Assembly (NCBI GenBank): GCA_900552875.1
Contig: USCS01000003.1
Location: forward strand, 1-27,464
Origin: an uncultured Collinsella sp.
GTDB taxonomy: Bacteria > Actinomycetota > Coriobacteriia > Coriobacteriales > Coriobacteriaceae
Direction: 5' to 3'
DNA: 27,464 bases
The position numbers and the translations under genes are program-made. This document shows, piece after piece, positions 14,723 through 22,776 of the stretch (positions are counted from its first letter, which is position 1; every line of letters begins with the position of its first letter). The notes beneath the pieces were generated by a model. The model saw nothing but the letters and a program-made list of their open reading frames with translations, ran no database searches and had not been told where the DNA came from.

Positions 14723-15523
14723 GTGGGATTTCGCGACGTTAAGCGTTCCAAGAGCGCAAAAAACACGCGTATCATTGCAATCATCAACCAAAAAGGCGGT
14801 GTTGGTAAGTCGACGACGGCTGTAAATCTTGCCGCAGCACTGGGTGAACAAGGTCGGAAGACGCTCATTGTCGATTTTGACCCGCAAGGTAATAGCACGA
14901 GTGGTTTTGGAATCGAAAAAGAAGACCTTGATCACTGTATTTATGATGCATTGTTGAATGACGTGCCTGCAGAATCGCTCGTTCTTGATACGAACTGTAA
15001 AAAGGTGTTCGTTATTCCGGCAACAATTCAGCTTGCAGGCGCAGAAATTGAGCTTGTGAGTGCAATTGCACGCGAAACACGTCTAAAAGATCTGCTTGAG
15101 CCGATTCAGGATGAGTTTGACTTCATCTTTATTGACTGCCCGCCTTCGCTTGGACTTCTAACCATCAATGCACTAACGGCTGCAGATAGCGTTTTGATCC
15201 CAATTCAGTGCGAGTATTACGCGCTTGAGGGCGTAACGAAGCTTCTTGAGTCAATGAAGATGGTTAAATCGCGTCTGAATAAGGGTTTGGATACGTATGG
15301 CGTGCTTATGACGATGTATGACTCGCGTACTTCTCTTTCAAATCAGGTCGTTGAAGAGGTTCAGTCGTACTTTGGCGACAAAGCATTTAAAACATTGATT
15401 CCTCGTACAGTTAAAATCTCCGAAGCTCCGTCTTTTGGTGAGCCTGTAATTACCTATGCACCCCAAAATAAGGGTGCAAAAGCATATATGAACCTTGCAA
15501 AAGAGGTGATCAAGCGTGCCTAG
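14723..15523 (+). CDS. parA: Chromosome partitioning ATPase ParA (Soj)
   Basis: A 266-residue deviant Walker-A ATPase that moves or orients ParB-parS complexes on the nucleoid. The P-loop is KGGVGKST (residues 24-31) with the signature Lys. The switch region is DFDPQGNSTS (51-60), and Walker B/B' is IFIDCPPSLGLLTINAL. The short N-terminal tail before the P-loop is basic (KRSKSAKNTR), as in chromosomal Soj proteins. The GTG start follows AGGAGGG. The gene lies directly after three parS sites and its last eight bases overlap parB. A/T-ending codons are frequent. Confidence 0.97.
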   Translation: MGFRDVKRSKSAKNTRIIAIINQKGGVGKSTTAVNLAAALGEQGRKTLIVDFDPQGNSTSGFGIEKEDLDHCIYDALLNDVPAESLVLDTNCKKVFVIPATIQLAGAEIELVSAIARETRLKDLLEPIQDEFDFIFIDCPPSLGLLTINALTAADSVLIPIQCEYYALEGVTKLLESMKMVKSRLNKGLDTYGVLMTMYDSRTSLSNQVVEEVQSYFGDKAFKTLIPRTVKISEAPSFGEPVITYAPQNKGAKAYMNLAKEVIKRA

Positions 15524-16421
15524 TGTGAAGAAGCGCGGTGGATTAGGCCGTGGACTAAACGCGCTCGTGTCTGAAGCTGAATATGAGACCGGTGGTTCTG
15601 CAGCTTCAGCTTCAAATGCTGCAGCAGAAACGAAGCTTCCGATTGAAGATATCGTTCCAAACCCGAATCAGCCACGTATTCACTTCAATGAAACTGAACT
15701 CAGGGAGTTGTCCGAGTCAATTCAGGAACACGGTGTTTTGCAACCGCTGTTGGTTCGCAAACATGGTAACGGTTATGAGATCATTGCCGGTGAACGCCGT
15801 TATCAGGCGTCGAAACTTGCTGGTCTTGAAGAACTGCCCGTCATCATTAAAGATGTTAATGATGAAGAGATGCTTGCCCTGGCGCTTATCGAGAATCTTC
15901 AACGTTCCGATTTGAATCCCGTTGAAGAGGCAAAGGGGTATCGCCAGCTTATCGATGCAAGTGGTATGACGCAGGAGGCATTATCAAAGGCGGTCAGCAA
16001 ATCTCGTTCTGCTATTACAAACTCGCTTCGTCTCCTCGATCTCCCCGAGGTCGTGCAGCAGATGATTTTCGAAGGCAAGCTCACTGCAGGCCATGCGAGA
16101 GCGATTCTTGCGGTTCCATATGAGGATGCGCGCATTCGTCTGGCAGAAAAGGTTGTGGCCGAAGGACTTTCGGTCCGTGCGACAGAAAATCTTGCACCGT
16201 TGTTTTCTGCCGGAGAAACACCAAAGACTCCGAGACCTGTAACGCCTCAGTCATTTAAGAAGGCTGCTCGTGTTCTTCGCCAGGTTTTCAATACTAACGT
16301 GCGAGTGAAGAGCTCCCGCGGTAAGAATAAGATTGAGATTGAATTCAAAGATGAAGAGGAACTGTCTCGAATTCTTGGTGAGATGATTCAATTTGACCAA
16401 GGAGCTCAGGATGAAGAATAA
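15516..16421 (+). CDS. parB: Chromosome partitioning protein ParB (Spo0J)
   Basis: A 301-residue CTP-dependent DNA clamp that loads at parS and recruits condensin. The ParA-contact N-terminus is RGGLGRGLNALVSE (7-20). The CTP-binding domain has NPNQPR (49-54) and GERRYQASK (92-100), where the usual GERRxRA has Gln97 in place of the second Arg. The helix-turn-helix TQEALSKAVSKSRSAITNSL follows, then the dimerisation domain. The GTG start at 15516 has AGAGGTGAT upstream and overlaps parA by eight bases. The following small gene overlaps parB by 11 bases. Confidence 0.97.
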   Translation: MPSVKKRGGLGRGLNALVSEAEYETGGSAASASNAAAETKLPIEDIVPNPNQPRIHFNETELRELSESIQEHGVLQPLLVRKHGNGYEIIAGERRYQASKLAGLEELPVIIKDVNDEEMLALALIENLQRSDLNPVEEAKGYRQLIDASGMTQEALSKAVSKSRSAITNSLRLLDLPEVVQQMIFEGKLTAGHARAILAVPYEDARIRLAEKVVAEGLSVRATENLAPLFSAGETPKTPRPVTPQSFKKAARVLRQVFNTNVRVKSSRGKNKIEIEFKDEEELSRILGEMIQFDQGAQDEE

Positions 16422-16665
16422 GATTCTGGCTGCTGTTGCTCTTGCGACTACGGTGGTTGCAGGCGCTTTCGCTGGTTATAAAATTGCGACCGATGATGAG
16501 CTTCGTGGCCGTTTGCTGCGTGATGCGCAGGATATTGTCGATACATCAAAGAAGAAAATGGATGTAATGACGGAAGATGTTGCTATGCGAACCGCTCAGG
16601 TAACTAAGAATCCCAGGATTAATCAGGATCGGGTTAATCATCAATGGGAGAACGTTGGTTATTAG
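16411..16665 (+). CDS. Small YtxH-like single-span membrane protein in the parAB operon
   Basis: An 84-residue protein. Residues 1-25 (MKNKILAAVALATTVVAGAFAGYKI) form one membrane segment or uncleaved signal anchor with a glycine kink. The rest is charged and helical (DDELRGRLLRDAQDIVDTSKKKMDVM), resembling the YtxH-like class of small anchored proteins. The ATG follows AAGGAG and overlaps the 3' end of parB by 11 bases, so it is translated with parB. Function is unknown. The operon position suggests, but does not show, a link between segregation and the membrane. Confidence 0.8.
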   Translation: MKNKILAAVALATTVVAGAFAGYKIATDDELRGRLLRDAQDIVDTSKKKMDVMTEDVAMRTAQVTKNPRINQDRVNHQWENVGY

Positions 16666-16673
16666 GTACCTAA
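16662..16673. repeat. 12-bp palindrome TTAGGTACCTAA, copy 2
   Basis: An exact second copy of the palindrome at 13159-13170, also followed by C. It overlaps the stop codon (TAG at 16663-16665) of the small membrane-protein gene and lies upstream of the operon terminator. Confidence 0.6.
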
Positions 16674-16697
16674 CAATTACCCTGCATATTTTGAGGT

Positions 16698-16735
16698 TCC
16701 CTTGTCTGATTCATGAGACAAGGGACCCTTATTTT
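16698..16735 (+). terminator. Intrinsic terminator of the parAB operon
   Basis: TCCCTTGTCT (16698-16707) pairs exactly with AGACAAGGGA (16716-16725) around an 8-nt loop, followed by CCCTTATTTT. The T-run is interrupted, so efficiency is uncertain. Confidence 0.75.
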
Positions 16736-16781
16736 GTCCGTAAAAAATGGGAAAGGTAGCAGCTGGTCCAAAATTGAGTTC

Positions 16782-16827
16782 AATAAATGAAACGGCCCCG
16801 GTTGCATATCCTGCAACCGGGGCCGTT
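16782..16827 (-). terminator. Intrinsic terminator after rlmN
   Basis: A perfect 16-bp stem (16791-16806 with 16812-16827, loop 16807-16811) rich in G/C. On the minus strand it is followed by TCATTTATTG, a broken T-rich run. It faces the parAB terminator, separating the convergent operons. Confidence 0.8.
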
Positions 16828-16830
16828 CGA

Positions 16831-16846
16831 TGTTTCACATGAAACG
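16831..16846. other. Degenerate parS site near rlmN
   Basis: TGTTTCACATGAAACG matches the parS consensus at 14 of 16 positions (changes at 9 and 16). It lies between the rlmN stop and its terminator hairpin, about 2.2 kb from the perfect array. Confidence 0.65.
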
Positions 16847-16864
16847 TATTGGGGTGCGACTCCC

Positions 16865-17917
16865 CTATGCGTTCTTCTGAACCTTGAAGCGTTGCTTCAG
16901 CTGACCGCAGGCAGCGTCGATGTCGTTGCCACGAGAATTACGAATCGTGGTCTCGATGCCGCGCGACTCAAGGCGACGCTGAAGATCCTCGACCTTATGG
17001 ATCGGAGACGGCTTGAGCGGGCTGCCCTCGATATCGTTAAGCTGAATCAGGTTAACGTGACAGAGCGTTCCCTCACAGAAGTCGCAGAGTGCCTGCATTT
17101 CGGGGTTCGTGTCGTTGACGCCCTCGATCATGGCGTATTCATAAGTTGGGCGGCGACCCGTCTTCTCGGTGTAGAGCTGCAGTGCCTCATGCAAACGCAG
17201 CAGCGTGTACTTTTTAACGCCAGGCATGAGTTTATTGCGCGTGGACTGGATGGCGGAGTGCAGCGAAACGGCGAGCGTAAACTGCTCGGGAATGTCAGCA
17301 AATTTGCGGATGCCGGGAATAACGCCACTGGTGGAGACGGTAAGGTGGCGCGCACCAATGCCGATACCGTCGGGGTCGTTGAGGATTCGTAGGGCCTTGA
17401 GAACCTCATCATAGTTGGCAAACGGCTCGCCCTGACCCATGAAGACAACGCTCGTGGCGCGCTCGCCAAAGTCATTGGATACATGAAGTACCTGGTCGAC
17501 GATCTCCTGTGCGGTCAGCGAGCGCTTGAGGCCGTTGAGGCCGGTAGCGCAAAAAGCGCAGCCCATGCCACAGCCGGCCTGGGTGGAAACACAGACAGAA
17601 AGCTTGTTGCGACGAGGCATGCCGACGGTCTCGACGGAAATACCGTCATGGTACTCAAGAAGATACTTGCGAGAGCCGTCCCTGGAAACCTGCTTGGTGA
17701 GCTCCGTCGGTGTATCGAAGGCAAACGCCTCTTTCAGCTGCTCGCGGAAAGCCTTAGGAAGGTTGGTCATTTCATCAAACGAACAAACGTTCTTCTCAAA
17801 GACCCATTCGATGAGCTGCTTCGCGCGGAAGGCGGGCTGGCCAAGTTCGGCAACAAGCTCGCGGATATCGTTTTGGCTCAAGTCGCGAATGTCCTGAGAT
17901 TTAGTCCTGGGATTCAT
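16865..17917 (-). CDS. rlmN: 23S rRNA (adenine-C2) methyltransferase RlmN
   Basis: A radical-SAM enzyme that methylates A2503 of 23S rRNA and A37 of some tRNAs. The 350-residue protein has the cluster motif CGMGCAFC (Cys116, 120, 123), the conserved Cys109 in SVCVSTQ, and the methyl-carrying Cys337 in DIDAACGQL (E. coli Cys355). VFMGQGEPFANYDEV is the GEP block. The ATG follows AAAGG. It is on the minus strand, divergent from ddl and opposed to the main transcription direction of this arm. Confidence 0.97.
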   Translation of the reverse strand: MNPRTKSQDIRDLSQNDIRELVAELGQPAFRAKQLIEWVFEKNVCSFDEMTNLPKAFREQLKEAFAFDTPTELTKQVSRDGSRKYLLEYHDGISVETVGMPRRNKLSVCVSTQAGCGMGCAFCATGLNGLKRSLTAQEIVDQVLHVSNDFGERATSVVFMGQGEPFANYDEVLKALRILNDPDGIGIGARHLTVSTSGVIPGIRKFADIPEQFTLAVSLHSAIQSTRNKLMPGVKKYTLLRLHEALQLYTEKTGRRPTYEYAMIEGVNDTNPEMQALCDFCEGTLCHVNLIQLNDIEGSPLKPSPIHKVEDLQRRLESRGIETTIRNSRGNDIDAACGQLKQRFKVQKNA

Positions 17918-17956
17918 GGAAGCCTTTCGATTTTGGGGAAACGTAGAGGGTATCGC

Positions 17957-17962
17957 TACAAT
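17957..17962 (+). promoter_or_regulatory. Candidate -10 of ddl
   Basis: TACAAT lies about 40 bases before the ddl start in the 85-bp rlmN-ddl gap. The matching -35 region (TTGGGG at 17933-17938, 18-bp spacing) is poor, so this is tentative. Confidence 0.35.
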
Positions 17963-18002
17963 ATGGTATCAGCTGCAGAAATTATAGAGGAGGAGTCTGC
18001 CC

Positions 18003-18968
18003 ATGCCGGGTAAAAGCCTAGAGAACATGCACGTAGCGGTCTTGGCGGGTGGTCATTCCGCTGAGCGCGAGATTTCGCTCAATTCGGGAAAGAACGTCGT
18101 GGCGGCCCTGAAGGAGGCCGGCTACACCTCGGTTGAACTGCTGGACACGGCTGCCGATAACTTTATGGTGACCATGGCAACCGGCGGTTTTGACGTGGCG
18201 TTTATCGCCATGCACGGAGCAGGCGGCGAGGACGGTGCCGTGCAGGGCGCCATGGAGACCTTGGGTATCCCCTACACGGCCTCGGGCGTGCTTGCGAGCG
18301 CCTGTGGTGCCGATAAGGAGGTCTCGAAGCTCCTGTACGCCAAGGCAGGAATCCCCATTGCCCCTGGTCTGGCACTCGAGACGGGCGACGAAGTCGATAT
18401 CGATCACATCGTCGAGGTTTGTGGCGAGCGCTGCTTTGTGAAGCCCGCCGTCAATGGTTCGAGCTATGGTATCTCCCTGGTTCACGAGCCTTCCGAGCTG
18501 CCTGCCGCCATCGCCAAGGCCTTTGAGTACGGCGATAAGGTGCTGGTCGAGAAGTGCATCGAGGGAACCGAGATCACGGTGGGCGTGTATGGCGAGGACG
18601 AAGTGCGCGCCCTGCCGATCGTCGAGATTCGCAAGCCCGAGGACTGTGAGTTCTACAATCTGGACGTTAAGTACGTCGACCCCACGGATATCCATCGCAT
18701 TCCGGCTCAGATTTCGCCCGAGAACTACGCTCGCGCCCAGGAACTTGCCTGTGCTGCCCACAAGGCCCTCGGTTGCCTGGGCATCTCGCGCAGCGACTTT
18801 ATCGTGAGTGAGGACGGCCCCGTTATCCTCGAGACCAATACGATTCCGGGCATGACCGATACGTCGCTGTATCCGGATGAGATTCGCCATACGGACGATA
18901 TGACGTTCCCGCAGGTCTGTGACAGCCTGATTCGCATGGGCCTTCGCCGAGCGGGCATTGCATGCTAA
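18003..18968 (+). CDS. ddl: D-alanine--D-alanine ligase
   Basis: An ATP-grasp ligase making D-Ala-D-Ala for peptidoglycan in the cytoplasm. The 321-residue protein has N-terminal AVLAGGHSAEREIS (12-25), HGAGGEDG (71-78), the GSSYG loop (152-156), the omega-loop FYNLDVKYVDP with Tyr224, and the C-terminal ETNTIPGM metal/substrate site (277-284). Tyr at 224 fits D-Ala specificity; D-lactate ligases of vancomycin-resistant lactobacilli have Phe there. The ATG follows AGGAGGAG; an internal ATG at 18027 is less likely. The last seven bases overlap the downstream dinG-like gene. Confidence 0.96.
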   Translation: MPGKSLENMHVAVLAGGHSAEREISLNSGKNVVAALKEAGYTSVELLDTAADNFMVTMATGGFDVAFIAMHGAGGEDGAVQGAMETLGIPYTASGVLASACGADKEVSKLLYAKAGIPIAPGLALETGDEVDIDHIVEVCGERCFVKPAVNGSSYGISLVHEPSELPAAIAKAFEYGDKVLVEKCIEGTEITVGVYGEDEVRALPIVEIRKPEDCEFYNLDVKYVDPTDIHRIPAQISPENYARAQELACAAHKALGCLGISRSDFIVSEDGPVILETNTIPGMTDTSLYPDEIRHTDDMTFPQVCDSLIRMGLRRAGIAC

Positions 18969-21856
18969 TCAAGGACGCCGTATCTCCTGGAACGCCGCAG
19001 TTTGTCATCGATTCCTATGCCACGCTTGCCGAGCGTGCCAAGACGCAGTCGTTCGGGCTTATCGAGGAGGATGTCATCGTCCTCGACACCGAGACCACGG
19101 GTCTTTCGGTGCAAGACAATGAGCTGATTGAGATTTCCGCGGCCCGACTCTCGGGCCGCGAGGTCGTTGACCGCTTCGATACCTTTGTGCATCCCAAGCA
19201 GTTGATTCCCGCCGAGATTACCGAGCTCACGAGCATTACGAACGCCGATGTGGCTGACGCTCCGTCGGCCGTCGACGCCGTGGCTGCTCTCGCCGATTTT
19301 GTCGGCGGTTGCCCAGTCATCGCTCATAACGCCACCTTCGACCGCTCGTTTATCGAGTCGGTCAAGGGCGGAGTTAACGTCAGCGATATTTGGATCGATT
19401 CATTGGCGCTGTCTCGCATCGCACTGCCGCGCCTGGCGTCGCACAAGTTGTCCTTTATGGCCGACCTGTTCGGCTGTGACTCGGTGTCGCATCGTGCGAA
19501 TGCCGATGTCGACGCTCTGTGTGGGGTGTGGCGCGTGCTGCTCGTGGCGCTCACCGACCTGCCTCAGGGTCTTATGACGCGCTTGGCCGATATGCATCCC
19601 GATGTGCCTTGGTCTTATCGTCCCATCTTCTCGTTTTTGGCGGGTCAGAACCCGGGCTCCATCTTCTCACTCAGCGCCGCACGCGCCGACGTTCTCAAGG
19701 CCGACCGTGCCGACGATCGCGTGGATGCCGACGAACTGCCGGTCCTCAAGATGCCGAGCCGCGAAGAAATCGAGGCGGATTATGCTCCGGGCGGCCTGGT
19801 CAATCGCATGTATCCCACCTACGAGCCGCGTGATGAGCAGATTGCGATGGCACTCGAGGTCCGCGATGCGCTCGTCACGGGTACGCACCGTGTAATCGAG
19901 GCGGGTACGGGCGTCGGTAAGTCGATGGCCTATCTGGTGCCTTTTGCCGAGGCTGCACGCCGTAACAACATTACCGTTGGCATTGCGACCAAATCGAATA
20001 ATCTCGCCGACCAACTCATGTACCATGAGCTGCCAAAACTTGCCGAACAACTGGACGCCGGCCTGTCATTTTGCGCCCTCAAGGGCTATGACCACTATCC
20101 GTGCCTGCGCAAGCTCGAGCGCATGAGTCGCGGCCAGGTCGAGATCACCACCAAGCGCGATCCGGCTGACACGCTCACGGCAGTTGCGGTCATCATGGCG
20201 TACGTGTGCCAGTCGGCAGACGGCGACCTCGATTCGCTTGGCATTCGCTGGCGCAGCGTCAATCGTCCCGACTTTACGACGGCCTCGCGCGAGTGTGCCC
20301 GTCGCCTATGCCCGTTCTTCCCCGACAAATGTCTGGTTCACGGCGCGCGTCGCCGTGCGGCGCATGCCGACGTGGTGGTCACCAACCACTCGCTGTTGTT
20401 CCGCAATGTCGCTGCCGAGGGTAGGATTTTGCCCCCGATTCGCCATTGGGTAGTCGACGAGGCCCATTCCATCGAGCGCGAGGCTCGCCGCCAGTGGGCG
20501 CGCGTGGTCTCGGCCGATGAGTCACGCGTTCTGTTTGAGCGCCTGGGCGGTTCGAGCTCCGGTGCGCTGAGCCAGGTTTCCCGTGATTTGGCGACTTCCG
20601 AGGGCTTCACGCTCTATCTTGGCCTAACCGCCAAGGCGACATCCACCGTCGCCCGTGCGAGCATGGCAATCGCCGACGTGTTCGATGGCGTTCGTGAGCT
20701 CGGCCGCCGTGCCCGTGGGGGTTATGACAATGCCAATCTATGGATTGGCCCCGAGCTGCGCGAATCGGACGACTGGCATGATTTTATGCAGTCGGCCCAT
20801 GCCGCCATCGACGCACTGGAGCAAGCGGACAAGAGTGTCGATGCGCTGGTGCAAGCCGTCGCCGGCGATAAGCCCGAGATCGTTGTCGACCTGAGTGATA
20901 TCTCGCATCGTCTGCACGAACTAACGGAGAACCTCAAACTCATCATCGATGGTACCGATGAGCACTACGTGTACTCGCTGCAGGTTAACCGCAGACTGCG
21001 TGCCGGCGGCGAGTCAATGACCGCAGAGCGCATCGACATTGGCGAGGCCTTGGCAACCGAGTGGCTGCCTGAGGTCCACACGGCTATCTTTGCCTCGGCG
21101 ACCATGACGGTGTCTAAGAGCTTTGAGCACTTTAACCACGCTGTCGGACTCGACCGTATCGGTGTTTCGACGTCCTCGTCGCTGCATCTGGATTCGAGCT
21201 ATGACTTCGACTCAAATATGGCCGTGGTCGTTGCCGGGGATATTCCCGACCCGCGCGATCGCGAGGGCTATCTGTCGGCACTCGAGCGCGTACTGGTCGA
21301 CGCCCATCTTGCCATGGGTGGATCGGTGCTCACGCTGTTCACCAACAGACGTGACATGGAGGATCTGTTCGCCCGTGTGGAGCCCAAACTGGCCCGTGCA
21401 GGCCTGGAGCTTAACTGCCAGCAGCGAAATTCGTCCCCGCGCCGTCTGCGGGACCGTTTTATCAACGAGCCGACCTCGTCGCTCTTTGCGCTCAAGGCCT
21501 TCTGGGAGGGGTTTGATGCCAGCGGCGAGACGCTGCGCTGCGTCATCATCCCCAAGTTGCCGTTCTCGAGCCCCACGGACCCGCTCTCGTGCGAGCGTAA
21601 TCTGCGTGAAGATCGCGCCTGGGCACGCTATTCGCTGCCCGAGGCTGTGCTCGAGGTCAAACAAGCCGCCGGCCGCCTCATTCGCTCGTCGACCGATTGT
21701 GGCGTGCTCATCTTGGCCGACCCACGCCTAGTGACGAAGGGCTATGGCAAGAAGTTTTTAACTTCGCTGCCCACGAGTTCCTATCAGCGCATTGAATCGG
21801 CGCAGATCGGTCACTATCTGCAGTTGTGGCGTGCACGCCACGAGCGGCGCCGCTAG
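18962..21856 (+). CDS. dinG: DinG-type helicase with N-terminal DnaQ-like exonuclease domain
   Basis: A 964-residue fusion. Residues about 37-200 are a DEDDh 3'-5' exonuclease: DTETTG (Asp42, Glu44), AHNATFD (Asp127), HRANAD (His177, Asp182). Residues 280-960 are an XPD/DinG superfamily-2 helicase: Walker A AGTGVGKS (314-321), DEAH (499-502) and the late motif QAAGRLIR. Four cysteines (381, 445, 450, 457) have spacing like the E. coli DinG Fe-S cluster, although the exonuclease-fused Firmicutes DinG proteins are described as lacking it. An extra 35 N-terminal residues precede the exonuclease. The likely role is processing of damaged or structured DNA. It overlaps ddl by seven bases. Its 3' end overlaps the convergent WYL gene by four. 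Confidence 0.94.
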   Translation: MLIKDAVSPGTPQFVIDSYATLAERAKTQSFGLIEEDVIVLDTETTGLSVQDNELIEISAARLSGREVVDRFDTFVHPKQLIPAEITELTSITNADVADAPSAVDAVAALADFVGGCPVIAHNATFDRSFIESVKGGVNVSDIWIDSLALSRIALPRLASHKLSFMADLFGCDSVSHRANADVDALCGVWRVLLVALTDLPQGLMTRLADMHPDVPWSYRPIFSFLAGQNPGSIFSLSAARADVLKADRADDRVDADELPVLKMPSREEIEADYAPGGLVNRMYPTYEPRDEQIAMALEVRDALVTGTHRVIEAGTGVGKSMAYLVPFAEAARRNNITVGIATKSNNLADQLMYHELPKLAEQLDAGLSFCALKGYDHYPCLRKLERMSRGQVEITTKRDPADTLTAVAVIMAYVCQSADGDLDSLGIRWRSVNRPDFTTASRECARRLCPFFPDKCLVHGARRRAAHADVVVTNHSLLFRNVAAEGRILPPIRHWVVDEAHSIEREARRQWARVVSADESRVLFERLGGSSSGALSQVSRDLATSEGFTLYLGLTAKATSTVARASMAIADVFDGVRELGRRARGGYDNANLWIGPELRESDDWHDFMQSAHAAIDALEQADKSVDALVQAVAGDKPEIVVDLSDISHRLHELTENLKLIIDGTDEHYVYSLQVNRRLRAGGESMTAERIDIGEALATEWLPEVHTAIFASATMTVSKSFEHFNHAVGLDRIGVSTSSSLHLDSSYDFDSNMAVVVAGDIPDPRDREGYLSALERVLVDAHLAMGGSVLTLFTNRRDMEDLFARVEPKLARAGLELNCQQRNSSPRRLRDRFINEPTSSLFALKAFWEGFDASGETLRCVIIPKLPFSSPTDPLSCERNLREDRAWARYSLPEAVLEVKQAAGRLIRSSTDCGVLILADPRLVTKGYGKKFLTSLPTSSYQRIESAQIGHYLQLWRARHERRR

Positions 21857-22776
21857 AGCGGGCAGACTAAGGTCTTCGCCATATCGCATAGACGCTTTGA
21901 CAGAGCGGGGTCATCCAGAATGTGGATGGCTCCGCCCGCTGCTATTACCTGGCTGAGCAGCCAACGCTCGGAGCCGTAACGCACGATCACTGTTGTCGCA
22001 CCTGCCCCGTTTGGCTCGATCGACATAATACCTGCCCAGTCTAGACGCTCTGCCATGTCGAGCGGCATGAGGAGCTTTGCGCTCTGCTCCGCTTGGGAGA
22101 GGGAGTCGTGAAGGGATGCGGTCGAAGGCGCGTGGCGCTCGACGGAATCCTCGGTGAGGGAAAGACCTTCGATTTTGTCCATGCGGTAGGAACGTTGCCC
22201 ATCAACCTCGATGTCCCAGGCAATCAGGTAGGTCTGATCGCCATGCGTCGCGATGCGCAAGGGGTCGATGAGGCGCTCGCGCGGCTGTGCATCGTCCATC
22301 GAACGATAAGTAATGCGGCAACGAACGCCGTCCTGAATAGCGCTGCTGAGCTGCTGCCAGTGCGATCCGCGGACAACAGTGTCGACGACGCGCTGATTGT
22401 AGCCGAGCTCTTCGGGAAGGAGAGCATGTCGAATCCGAGCCGCCGCCTGGGGCTCGATCCCCAGTGATTCAAGTTCATGATTGAGCACGGCGCCTTCGGC
22501 GGCACTCAGGCGCAGCGGCAGCACGCGTCCAGCATCGCCGGTAAGGGATATGTGTTCGCCGTTACGCTCGCAGATAATGCGGGCGCCCGACTCGCGATCA
22601 GCGAGGGTCGAGACGATATCGAGGATCTCGTCCAGCGAAGCTCCGGAAATGTCGAAGCGGCTGCAAATCTCATTTCTCGTCAGCCCCGCGCTTCCGGCTG
22701 CGTAGAGGGCTTCCATGATGTCGATGGCACGCGAGAGTCTCTGCTCGCTGGTGAGTTTACGAGCGGGCATGCTCAT
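21853..22776 (-). CDS. WYL-domain transcriptional regulator, PafC-like
   Basis: A 307-residue protein with an N-terminal helix-turn-helix (about 8-65; LTRNEICSRFDISGASLDEIL) and a WYL domain whose core reads TYLIAWD followed by RSYRMDKIEGL, then a C-terminal extension. Paired WYL regulators are typical of actinobacterial PafB/PafC, which activate LexA-independent DNA-damage genes. The start is ATG 22776, since AAAGGA sits seven bases before it; the frame is open further upstream without support. It overlaps the preceding WYL gene by 20 bases, indicating coupled expression. Its stop overlaps dinG's stop in a shared CTAG. Confidence 0.85.
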   Translation of the reverse strand: MSMPARKLTSEQRLSRAIDIMEALYAAGSAGLTRNEICSRFDISGASLDEILDIVSTLADRESGARIICERNGEHISLTGDAGRVLPLRLSAAEGAVLNHELESLGIEPQAAARIRHALLPEELGYNQRVVDTVVRGSHWQQLSSAIQDGVRCRITYRSMDDAQPRERLIDPLRIATHGDQTYLIAWDIEVDGQRSYRMDKIEGLSLTEDSVERHAPSTASLHDSLSQAEQSAKLLMPLDMAERLDWAGIMSIEPNGAGATTVIVRYGSERWLLSQVIAAGGAIHILDDPALSKRLCDMAKTLVCPL

